Part shown: positions 12,395 through 22,199 of the stretch, piece by piece | How positions within the stretch are numbered: position 1 is the first letter of the stretch | Layout: the number at the start of each line of letters is the position of its first letter | DNA from: Bisporella sp. PMI_857 | Lineage: Eukaryota > Ascomycota > Leotiomycetes > Helotiales > Helotiaceae | NCBI GenBank assembly: GCA_021307315.1 | Contig: JAJSPD010000035.1 | Span: forward strand, 124,001 to 188,000 | Direction of reading: 5' to 3' | DNA length: 64,000 nucleotides | Notes under the pieces: generated by a model | Database searches by the model: none | Seen by the model: the letters and a program-made list of their open reading frames with translations, nothing else | What the model was told of the DNA's origin: nothing | Position numbers and translations under genes: made by a program

Positions 12395-13931
12395 TCAATA
12401 GTTGATGCGACTTTCTGACCCAACAAAGATGGAACTATCATAAACCGTACGGCCGATAAAAGATCCGACTAAAGTTGCAACCCATGGTCCATAAAGCCAC
12501 CAAGGGTCACGGAAGATGTTGTCCTCTCGATATGCTACAGCATAGGCAATAACTCTAGGGCCAAAGTCTGATGCAGGATTGAATGCTGATCCAATATTCC
12601 AACCAAGGCTGAACTTCAAAGTGGCGACTAGAAGACCGAGAACTTAAACAGATCAGCATTGGCGCGTGCCCTTTTAGAGAATGAGAAACATAGGCAGATG
12701 ATAGAAAAGCACTTATGAAAGCGTGCATTCCAGCCCCTGGGGGGTTGTTCTGATCGTCACTTAATGCAAAGACCGCTATCAACATAACAGCACTTCCAAC
12801 CGCCTGATTCAAAAACGCAGTTCCAGGGCGAACCCAGGTTTGTGGCGTGGAAAAGGTTTCCGACATATTCTCCATTGTTGGGTCTATTTCATGAATAGCA
12901 TCAGCATACACTCCATACGCAAGCACTCCGCAACTAGGCCGCATATAGTTTGTGCTATTATATAGACAAGGCACCGTTTCCAATGAAACCCTTGAAATAA
13001 AGACAGACTTATAGAAATAGTTGGTTCATATGGGCACCGGATACATCACCTCCAAGGTAGATTCCGAACATCCACGCAAAGCCCCACGCCCAGCAACCTG
13101 TTTCGTAAGTACCAAATTGGGTAGTTTGGTTCGAAGAGAGGCTGACGGAGAGGTTCCAGCCAGTCCCAGGAAGACAGCTACAACTGTCTTAGGAACGAAA
13201 GATGAAATAGCATTTCCAAGTCTTGCGTGGCAGTTGGATCTGAAACTCACAGCCGTGAATTCAGCTAAAGGCTCAGGATGTTTTGCATGGAGCCGAGCCC
13301 ACCAGTTTCGATATTCGTTGGGATCTCTATCCCCTTCTCCAACATCATCAGCCTCGCGCTGGCCTAAATGCTCGCTGTCAATCTTAAAATCAAGACTTTC
13401 ACCATTGCCACCACGCCATTGATTGTCATTGTCTTGTTCTCCAGGGGCGTATTCAAAGACTGGTTGGTCAGCATCGTTCGTCTTCTTGTTATGAGAAGCG
13501 CCCGCGTCTATCATCCTATCTTGATCATTCCGGTTGTCCACATTACTTTCGTGCTCAGCTAGCGGATGAGATCCATTCTGATGAAGATTGGCTTGGCCTT
13601 CCTCGGAAAGGGCCTCCCGAGATTTGTTGTTGTCTTGTCTTGCTCGTTTCGGCCGACGCACCTTTCGCGGCAATGGCTTTCCCAAGCTGAATATGAGGTT
13701 TTGCCCATGTTTACCGTACCATGGGTTTTCTTCATAATAATCTTTATCAATCCATTTCAAAAGCTCCTCATGTATCGGCTTGCTAAAATAACCAGGTCTT
13801 CTATCTGCTTGTCCACACCGAGGTGCGGTACTGGTCCTCTGGGTAGTGGAAGTTAAATTACGGTCAGGAAGCGGAAGTCTGACATTCGCTCCCCCCAGAC
13901 CATCGACTTCGTTTTCAGTGACTTCTCTCAT
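12395..13931 (-). pseudogene. aquaglyceroporin, three frameshifts
   Basis: Minus-strand gene of the fungal aquaglyceroporin type (MIP family, channels for glycerol and water) with the usual long cytoplasmic N-terminus containing YYEENPWYGKHGQNLIFSLG and EYRNWWARLHAKHPEPLAEF. An intron at 13188-13250 joins this to the first span, VAVFLGLAGT. The family sequence then jumps frame near 13152 (to VSLSSNQTTQFGTYETG and WMFGIYLGG), again near 13023 inside the first NPA box (AHMN, then TISISL), and again near 12928 (before LAYGVYADAIHEIDP). Each jump equals one missing base in a run of C or G. A last intron at 12643-12712 leads to the second NPA region, AFNPASDFGPR, and a normal stop at 12395. Conserved sequence on both sides of every break makes introns an unlikely explanation. 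Either a recent pseudogene or homopolymer sequencing errors; the neighbouring eight-exon permease is intact. Confidence 0.85.
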
Positions 13932-14952
13932 GCAAGTAGCTGCAACATCTGATGGTAAATCTTATTCATCTGCAGAGTGTGCAACTTCAGTTATATCTAG
14001 TAGCTGGATATCCTGAGCCCAGCTTACAAAAGATGCGGTAACGGCTATTCAAGCCCTCACCAAGGTGTACCGGATGGACTTTACCCGCTACATAATTCTC
14101 CGGGTCCTCCTGGAGCATTCACCAGTTGGCGTCAAGAGACCATTCGGTATAGCACATGTACTCTATTATTACACCTTTAATCTAGTTACTGGCATAGATC
14201 TTGCCAGATGCCATGTTAAACAGCACAGTCCATGCTTTACGTTGAGTTACAATAGATGCTTTAATAATTCAGTTCTCTGCCGGAAGAGCCATTCAAGCCT
14301 TAATCAAGAATCGCAGCTCCACAGAGTCTACGATTGCGATCCAAACTATCAAGTACGGCTGGGATACAATAAAATTTTCAGGCGTATATATTTAAGGTAA
14401 GTGAGTGCGTACGAGCTCTTGAGAGTTGGATGCAGAGGTAGATATCTGTGGCTGACAATCCGGGCACGGTGATTAAAACATTGGTAACATTCTATGGATA
14501 TTCCTCGGTGCTTTATGTTCTTGTTTGCCGCACATGCAAGCTTGCGCCATGTCTAAAGCTATGGAGTATTGCACTCTTCTATACATCGTATGATCTTAGG
14601 GCCAACTGTGGCTTCGTTCAGGTTACTGAGTATACTCCGAGAACGAAATCGCGAAAATAAAAGGTTGATATGAAAAAACAATGACAACATGTCCGACCGA
14701 GTGTGAGATGCATGTCGGAGAGAAGAGGTGTAACTCTTAGCCTTGTTCCCAAAACCGTCGTGGCTGCTAAGGTCGGCGAATAAAGAGGAAAGCCCTTTTG
14801 TTGCATTAGCCGAGTTTGTACTAAATAGTATACGCCGGAAATCGCCCGCTATTGAAGCAAACGTACCAGACATACTTCGCCGGGTTTAGATCTTATAGTT
14901 TATCACTCCGCATCGTCTGTTCTAGGACCAATGTATGCCCTGCATAGTAGAG
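13932..14952. other. intergenic, no gene seen
   Basis: About 1 kb between the aquaglyceroporin start and the stop of the second permease. Open frames at 14065-14400 and 14559-14873 are short, without domains or plausible splice partners. Confidence 0.45.
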
Positions 14953-16971
14953 TCAGCGCGCCTCTACTGGAGACTTGGGATATCGAGCGTTCACATACTT
15001 TCTTGCGCCTCCAAACCACCAACCAAGAGCAAAAACGGCAATTCCAGCACCGACAACCACCGCATAATTCCTACGCCAATTAAGACTCATCCCAAAACCC
15101 TACCCGGAAACAGAACGTACATATTTGTGGAAGTGATCGGTCTGGTGGTTGGAAATAGCAGAATGACAGTGATAAGACTAGTCCAGCACAAAGCAATAAT
15201 GTTGATTGGCATAGAGTACTTTCCGAGCGTGAATGGGCCTTTGCGGACCGTTAGCTGCTTGGTATAGTCACTATAATACAACTTGAAAGCCACAACCGCC
15301 ATGTAAGAACAGTCGAGCGCCGGTGCAGTGATGCCAAAGATGGAATTTATCGTCTCCACGCTTCCGAGAGCGATTAGGGATAGGCAAGAGCAAATCGCGA
15401 CGACAAGCCATACGCTGTATAGTGGAGTAAGCGTTTTGTGGTTCATGAGCTTGAAAGTTCTAACGTTGTCGCTGTTAGCGATATCCAAATGGGTGTAGTT
15501 CCATTGAAAACTCACTCCGAAAATGGAAATGCGTTGTCTCTGGCAAATGCATAGGCCATGCGTGTATCAGCGAGCATAGCCGTGCAGCCTGAAAGCTGAA
15601 GTTAGCTGCAAATTTTCTTGCTCAATTGGGTGATATTGAGAGAATACCAGTGAAGAACTGAATCAATATGACCCAGAACCACATGGCAAGTCCTGCCTTG
15701 GGCCCACGTGCATTGTAGAAGATTTGTGCTGCAGGATTACCGAGGCCATTTGACAAGAGAGAAGAAACATCGCCGTCTAAGATACAAAACCCAAGGGTGA
15801 TAGTCAACAGCCAGCCAACAATTCCCGATATAAGGACTGCTTGGGTGATGGCGACTGGACCGCGTATTGCCGCCTTTCTTGTCTCTTCAGAGATGTGAGT
15901 TGTGGCATCATAATCGGTCATTGTCCATGCAACAGCAAGAAATCCAATTAAGAAAGACAATCCCTTGGAATTCCAGTTTGTGCCGTCGGAAACGTTGCCG
16001 AAGACATTTTTGGCAGAATTCAAATCTTTCGTCAGGGTTAGAAGCGTGATGGAGATAGCCACCGAGGCGAGCACTAATTCATGTCAGAGAATTCTTGGAA
16101 GTTTACAAAGGAAACGAACCATTGATAGGTGCAAACCATATGACGCACTCATGCAGCCATTTGGTTGGGAAAGAGCATATGATGCCCATTACTATGAAAA
16201 TTGCTACCGACAAACCAACTGTATGTTTAGCAGTACTATAATGACTTAGCGGTGTGCTAGCAGGGAGTTTGCGGACTTGCGGTATATAGTTGAACGACTG
16301 GGTTTGTTCATCAAAACCCGAGCCCATGGCACAGGCAGCCAGCAACATTTGGCCCACCGAATAACCAACACTAGTCACTCCAGCAGTTTGGCCAAGGAAG
16401 TTGCTCCAGCCAACAATCCAGGAAGCCAAGGGTACATGCTTTTTTGGTACAACATACTTAGTAACGAAATACATACCTCCAGCAGTAGGATAAGCCGAGA
16501 CTAATTCAGCAACTATATCAATCAGCGTCTCGTACTCATTCAACACTTGAGGAGTTTACTTGAGAGTGCAATAGTCATTGACATAAAAGTGCCTGTAAAC
16601 CAAGTCCAGACAGCCGTTGCTGAGCCTCCCGCTGAGAGCGGAATCGCATACGTTGCGGGCACAGAGCCCAAGACCCTGTGGCATTCAGAGAAGTGCTCCT
16701 CCATATCTCGACAAAGAGGAAGGCTTACCCCATAATAGAGATGGCATATGATAATGTCGACCATCTTGTGAACTCTCTCCGAAACTCCTACAAAAGCGTC
16801 AGGCGGGTGTAATATATGCATCTGGTAACATGCCTGTTTATATCCGATTGCTTTAAGGAGCTCATCGTCGTCAGTTACGATAGAATCATTCGACTTATCT
16901 TCCCCAAGATCGTTACCGATTGCGGCAGAGGAGAATTCGATTTGGCTGAGTGATATAACAGATTCCGGCAT
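14953..16971 (-). CDS. amino acid/GABA-type permease (APC superfamily), eight exons
   Basis: Exons 16834-16971, 16729-16787, 16560-16675, 16120-16512, 15648-16073, 15516-15588, 15121-15459 and 14953-15070 join in frame to 553 aa. It is a second plasma-membrane transporter of the amino acid-choline type. Motifs: DDELLKAIGYKQEFRREFTRW before TM1, GSVPATYAIPLSAGG, AELVSAYPTAGGMYFVTKYV, ASWIVGWSNFLGQTAG, the central TMTDYDATTHISEETRKAA, DTRMAYAFARDNAFPFSE, and a C-terminal ARKYVNARYPKSP. The first intron (16788-16833) begins with GC, not GT (AAACAG/GCATGT), has CTGAC as branch site and ends in TTTGTAG; skipping it gives the family sequence exactly. The gene is divergent from the N-demethylase-like gene at 17637, with 665 bases between the start codons, which suggests shared control and a possible substrate link. 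Substrate unknown. Confidence 0.9.
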
Positions 16972-17636
16972 GGCTCCCGTTCTAAGTTTCTAGCAGCACT
17001 TTTGAGTTGAATGATACCTCGCATTGAAGTAACTCAACCGAAGAAGGTTGTACCTTTAGGTCCCTCAAGCATTCTTGTAATGGAACATTCTTGCTTTATT
17101 GGATGCAAATTTTTACAGGGACGCTTCTCTATGGATTCTTGCCGTTCCCGTCCTGCAATCGGCGACAAGACTGGGCTTGCTGGGCCCATCTTCCATGTCA
17201 ATATCGCAATTCCATATTGATAGTCCTCTGGATGTTAGTGCCATGACCCGACCCTAATGTGCCCCCATGTCACCAAACAAACCCAATTGCCAAGGCTCAT
17301 GCACCGGCAAGGGTTCAGGGGAAATGGGAACGCATGTTCCGCGGCGCTAGTAGCGGTCGAAGCGGACTTTAGCCTCTCAAGTACCAACACGACCCAACAT
17401 TCACGGAGCTGTAAAGGTAACGATACAATGGAAAAAAGACTAAAAGGTGGGATGGACACTTAAAAAATTCCACAAAGTTCTGGTGATTGAAGGCTGCAAG
17501 AAGAGAGTTTTGCGCGATTTGCGAGACTCTTGATAACATTGAAACTATAAAACAGTAGCACTGGTTCTTGGGATCCAAATGTTAAAACTCTTAAGTTGAA
17601 TATGATTTCAAAGTCTATACATAACTTGTAGTTTCC
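16972..17636. promoter_or_regulatory. shared divergent promoter region
   Basis: The 665 bases between two divergent start codons must hold both promoters. HGATAR matches are present at 17218-17223 (TGATAG) and 17531-17536 (TGATAA); two are close to the chance expectation, so this is weak evidence of GATA-factor control. No other motif is recognised. Confidence 0.4.
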
Positions 17637-18926
17637 ATGGCCGTGTATTCGGGATTCTATCCCTTGCTTGGAATTGCAGCACCAGGCTCGTTGTTCCTGG
17701 CATTTGCAGGCTATCTTTGCATCGTTGTTTTGCAGCATTTCAATATTGTGCGTAAGCCAAAGAGAGAACCACTAGACTTCTCCAATATTACGGCCGTCCA
17801 CGATTTCGATATCACAAAGACGCCACCGTATCCTTACAGACCATGGAGAGTTGGGAAATTCCATATGACGATGGGAATTCGAAAGATGCCAGAAGATGAT
17901 TGGCTTTCCCTTGATAACTTGTATGTGGAGGAACAAACTTTCCGCAATAAATTGATCAGAGAGAGGAAGGATGCTGTGTATCAATGCCTCCCAGCCTCAA
18001 ACGAAGCCATTGAGGAAACCCTTGAATATATTGTCAAATACCTGACCAAAAGATACCCAACTTACTTTTTCCATCCAAAAGGGAACCCACATTTCATTCA
18101 GAACTCCTTAACGGGAAAGACTTTCAAAATCAGTGTGCCTTTCGAGCAACACCCTTTGGAAGTCGCTGCGCAATTAGTCATGGAAGATATCAATATCCTG
18201 ATGGAAGGGTCTGGAAGTGACACAGATTATTATTTGTGAGTGTTTAAGTGCGTACTTGTGCTAACATGCCGGAACTAACGATATCCTGGTATCAGAATGG
18301 CAAGTTTCTCGATGGGTCCCGCTGGTTGGGATATTCAGGAGCGTATTGGCTTTCCACTACGGCGGATCCATTACCCAGTACCAATGTGGCAGCAGAAACT
18401 AAGGAAGCCAATGGATAAGTTGGTTGTATATCTCGTCTCACGCACCCACGCTAATCATTGGAAGATTTTTCACAAATCTTGCCGTGTCTGGCCCCGTGCA
18501 ACGGAATAGTTATTTCATGCAGGTGGATGATACCATGTTCCAGCAAATGCCGTGAGTGGAGCTCGTATGCATGGCCAAAAGAAAACTCAGCTGAATAGGT
18601 TGAACAGGTTCCCAAGTGACTTCAGTCAATTGTCGTCTCCGCCAAGGGTTGAGGACATTCGAATACGTCATGAAAGACAGACGCTTCGAAGGCTGCCACG
18701 TAGTAACGCAATACTCTTCATGGTTCGAACGTATCTGCTCCCTGTCGTCGCTTTGGTCAAGGAAAGGGACAACTTATATGCATTCCATCAGGCCGTCAAT
18801 GCGATGCCTCCAGAGATGGCTAAATACAAGGCAAAACATCTCTGGGAGGACGTCTTTGAAGAATGGTACGCGGAAGTAATGGATGGTTATGTTCCTGAGA
18901 GCGAGCGGGAAGACTCTGGTTCATAA
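17637..18926 (+). CDS. DUF3445 / heme-dependent oxidative N-demethylase-like protein
   Basis: Four exons (17637-18235, 18296-18418, 18465-18551, 18599-18926) join in frame to 378 aa. Residues about 8-35 form a hydrophobic N-terminal anchor, common in fungal members. The rest matches family PF11927 (DUF3445, HODM alpha-subunit-like): MGIRKMPEDDWLSLDNLYVE, a run of NEAIEETLEYIVKYLTKRYP, FEQHPLEVAAQLVMEDINIL, FSMGPAGWDIQERIGFPLRRIHYPVP, and the C-terminal EDIRIRHERQTLRRLPRSNA followed by PPEMAKYKAKHLWEDV. Bacterial relatives are linked to oxidative N-demethylation of methylated amines; for fungal members the substrate is unknown to me, so the activity is inferred from family only. It sits between a divergent amine/amino acid-type permease and a Zn2Cys6 regulator, which fits a small catabolic cluster. 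All family blocks are intact. Confidence 0.85.
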
Positions 18927-19774
18927 GAATGGTAATGAGACGACCCCAGAATCTGCCACTCATATAGCACTGGACTCTATCAATTCCTCAGAGCTCAATT
19001 TGATTTTCTGTTGCACATAGCATCTGCACAAAAAGGTGCACGGTGCCATTAATTCATCTCGTGCATACCATGTTACAAAGCGGCAGAAAAGGAACGAGCC
19101 GTCGCCCCGGCCCGAAAGCGCTGTCGAGGATTTGAATATTTGTGAAAAAGATCATTGGGGCGGGGACATTTGGCCTGAGTCAAGGGGAAACCTATGGACT
19201 CGTTAAACTACTGATACTTGGCATTGTATTCGGTAGGATGATTGGCTGGTTGGGTTTGTTGTTGGTTGGAAACTACACCGGCACTTCACCCGCGTAGCAT
19301 CTGCCACATATTACTGAAAGCGGCTTTGCGCACACACAAGTATCGGTACATGGTGCATGGTATCATATCCTATTGATACTGTGCTTATTCGGTGTGAGGT
19401 CGATCCTAGTTTCCGGTAGTTGTACGAGGTAGTTGTGTACCTACTGTATACTGGTATTTGGAATCCTGTCAATTAGTGTGTTTGCAGGGACTGAAGGTGC
19501 TGTAGACACACGGAAATAACGCTAAGGCAACCACTCCCCCACAGACTTCCACCCCCCTCCGTCACCAGGTTGCAGATACAGGTGAACGGATGATTGATGT
19601 ACCGTGGTGTTACCTCACTTGTCTTATGGCCAACAGGGGAGGAGCATGGGCAACAGATCATGATGTATCCAACCTGAGAACTTCTGCTATAACACTGGTG
19701 AACGTCTCGGAGCGTTATCGAGTTCGCCAGCCTCTTTCGCATTTAAAGCATGTACGGCTGCATCCAGAGAAAGG
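18927..19774. other. intergenic, promoter of Zn2Cys6 regulator
   Basis: No gene seen. The segment contains the 3' end of the N-demethylase-like gene and the upstream region of the regulator. Several short open frames near 19473-19742 and 19590-20015 mirror or overlap the regulator's start and are not credible genes. Confidence 0.45.
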
Positions 19775-21565
19775 ATGTCGTCTGTCCCGAGTGAAGGCGG
19801 TAGGCCTCCGGCGAAGCGGAGCAACATCACTCGAGTTCGGACCGGGTGCTTTACTTGTCGGAAAAGAAAGAAGAAATGCGACGAACAAAAGCCAGCATGC
19901 GCGAACTGTCAAAAAACCGGCGTGGTTTGTGAAGGATTCCCGCCGCAAATTCACTGGGAGACCCGTGCCGCATTGCGGAAGGCTGCAATGGCTGGAAACG
20001 AGAATGTGGATCTGATGATGATGAACGCTGGCACCATGCAAACTCCCATGACAGCTCTGGGTTTTGACATACCTATGGATTACATGCCTAGGGATCGTCT
20101 TCTGTCTGATGCGAGTTCAACAAGTTTCTCCAACGAATACCAGGGATTTATTCCAGATCCGCAATTTGGGAATGGCCTCGACTATATGTTTAACCCTCAA
20201 GGCACAGCAATAGTGATGAGCCAGCGTGGCCAGCAGATAGGTGGTTTTAACCCGAATGGCTGTTCTGATATGATATTGTCAGCGGATAGACAAAACTGCG
20301 GTTTCGATTTCCCCCATAATGCTCATGCTTTGCTACCAGGAAAAGCGTATATACCGCGAGAGCTCCCATTCCTGATCAATGGAGTTGAATCGGAAATGCA
20401 CCAGAGATTATTTTGCCATTTCACTCAAGTTATGTCACAGGTGCTTACCATTTCTGTCGGTGATAAGAATCCAATGAATGGTGTCATTATTCCGCTGGCT
20501 TTACGTGACAGAACCATGATGGATATGTTATTGTGTCTTGCTAGTTCTCATATCCTTAGGCTTCATCGTGGTGGAGCAGATAACAAGGCGCTACATACAG
20601 AAAAGTCCAGGCTGCATCAAGTCGCGGAATCGTCACAGCTGAAGCGCATACACACCCTAGGTCGCGCTGACTTTCAATCTGCCACGACAGAACGGTCACT
20701 AAACCGGCCGCCAGATAAGGAGGTCATCTTTGCCACTTCATTGTTGCTGTGTCTTTATGAAATCTGTGAAGGTACAGCAAACAATACCTGGCGCACACAC
20801 CTCGATACTGCAAGACAAATCATCACCACCGACATAGACGGCCTCCATCCACTAACACCGAATTCACATACCAACAATCTCACCACAGAAATAGACCCTT
20901 TTCTGATAGAGTACTTTCTCTATCACGACTCATTAGCAGCAGTGACGGATACTTCATTGCCTCTAACCAGCTTTCAAGATAACGCAAACTTAGCGCACCA
21001 TGATCCAACGATGGTTGGTGTACAAGATGGTCTCAGCGACTTTATATTCCGGATTTCTAAGCTGCGTGCCCAGACTGATGCTAAATCACCGTATCCGGAT
21101 GGTAATATAGTGGCCAAGGCGGTTATAATTTGGCAAGACTTGAAGGCGTGGGAGCCCAAAGACTGCCTGTCCAACGAACGGAAGCTAATCGCCGAGCATT
21201 ATAAGTGGTCGCTTTACATATGGCTTTTCTCGCTCATATATCCCGAGAGCAAGGCAGATCCTAAAATACAAGAGGCCGTGCAACGAATCGCTGGTGAGAT
21301 GTGCGGTATCAAGTTTGGAGACAGCGTGATGTCGTGTTTATTGTTTCCTCTATTTGTGATTGGATCGGCCGCTATACGGCAAGAGGATAGAGACATAGTG
21401 TCTATACAATTCCAACGATTGAGGGAATGGAGTTCTTTGGGGAATATTGATTTGACATTCGAGGTCTTAAAGATGCTCTGGGAAGATCATGACAGTGGTG
21501 CTCCAAGGTCCTGGGATTGGGTCAAGAAGTTAGAGACTCGAGGGATGAGTCTCCTAGTTACCTAG
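19775..21565 (+). CDS. Zn(II)2Cys6 fungal transcription factor
   Basis: A single open frame of 596 codons. The DNA-binding zinc cluster sits at the N-terminus: C25-x2-C28-x6-C35-x6-C42-x2-C45-x6-C52, with the basic RKRKKK loop and a GVVCEGFPPQI linker. The remainder resembles the fungal-specific regulatory domain of the Fungal_trans_2 (DUF3468) type, with MMDMLLCLASSHIL, a TEKSRLHQVAESS segment, ATSLLLCLYEICEG and TWRTHLDTARQII. No intron is needed and the length is normal for the class. It follows the N-demethylase-like gene on the same strand, 849 bases on, and precedes the broken MFS gene, so it may regulate one or both; pathway-specific regulators of this type often lie beside their targets. 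The target is not shown by the sequence. Confidence 0.92.
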   Translation: MSSVPSEGGRPPAKRSNITRVRTGCFTCRKRKKKCDEQKPACANCQKTGVVCEGFPPQIHWETRAALRKAAMAGNENVDLMMMNAGTMQTPMTALGFDIPMDYMPRDRLLSDASSTSFSNEYQGFIPDPQFGNGLDYMFNPQGTAIVMSQRGQQIGGFNPNGCSDMILSADRQNCGFDFPHNAHALLPGKAYIPRELPFLINGVESEMHQRLFCHFTQVMSQVLTISVGDKNPMNGVIIPLALRDRTMMDMLLCLASSHILRLHRGGADNKALHTEKSRLHQVAESSQLKRIHTLGRADFQSATTERSLNRPPDKEVIFATSLLLCLYEICEGTANNTWRTHLDTARQIITTDIDGLHPLTPNSHTNNLTTEIDPFLIEYFLYHDSLAAVTDTSLPLTSFQDNANLAHHDPTMVGVQDGLSDFIFRISKLRAQTDAKSPYPDGNIVAKAVIIWQDLKAWEPKDCLSNERKLIAEHYKWSLYIWLFSLIYPESKADPKIQEAVQRIAGEMCGIKFGDSVMSCLLFPLFVIGSAAIRQEDRDIVSIQFQRLREWSSLGNIDLTFEVLKMLWEDHDSGAPRSWDWVKKLETRGMSLLVT

Positions 21566-22199
21566 AATGGGTAATCTAATACAATCACGTTATGTAAGTA
21601 ATACATACTATTTGATCACATGAGTTTCGGTACCTAGAGTTGAAATTACCATTCTTCCCATTCGATTCTCAATACCGCTATACTATTGGCTACGCCACGA
21701 CGGAAAATGAGCAGTCGTGGCCAGATCTGTTAAGTTGTAAAGCCAGCCAGGCCCTACTATGGCTGCTAGAAGGATTTCTCGGAATTTCCTCCTCGCAGCG
21801 GAAAGGGGAGAATTACCACTGGAATATTTGTCAATTTTACACCGTGCCAAAATGTGATGAATGAGGATTCTCCATATCAACATTCCAAAGCTCCCGCATC
21901 AAGACGCCGGTGTTGGGCTTTTTAATTTATTTTACAAAAGTTCGTTAAGTACATTGTCTTGTGAGCGAAATGTACCAAATAGCAGAAGAAGTACGTAAAA
22001 AGCCGGCTGAACAATTCAAATTTAGGATTTAGTCCATCAGTATACATGGCTACCGGCTGATGCATACCCGCCAGGTGTCACTCTATTGAACCACTGACCA
22101 GGAAAGGACATCACAGTTTAGTAGCAACTTCAACACATGATTTGTGAAATAAGGTTACTAATTGCCTCAGAGATGTATCCATCTAAGAATATTGCTATC
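21566..22199. other. intergenic between convergent genes
   Basis: About 630 AT-rich bases between the regulator's stop and the 3' end of the broken MFS gene. No gene or repeat recognised. Confidence 0.5.

Noticed and set aside
16335..16400. Possible extra intron in exon 4 of the second permease at the NYIPQVRK region
   Set aside because: The unspliced frame stays open and none of the GT/AG pairs tried there preserves the frame, so I kept the read-through; homologues would decide.
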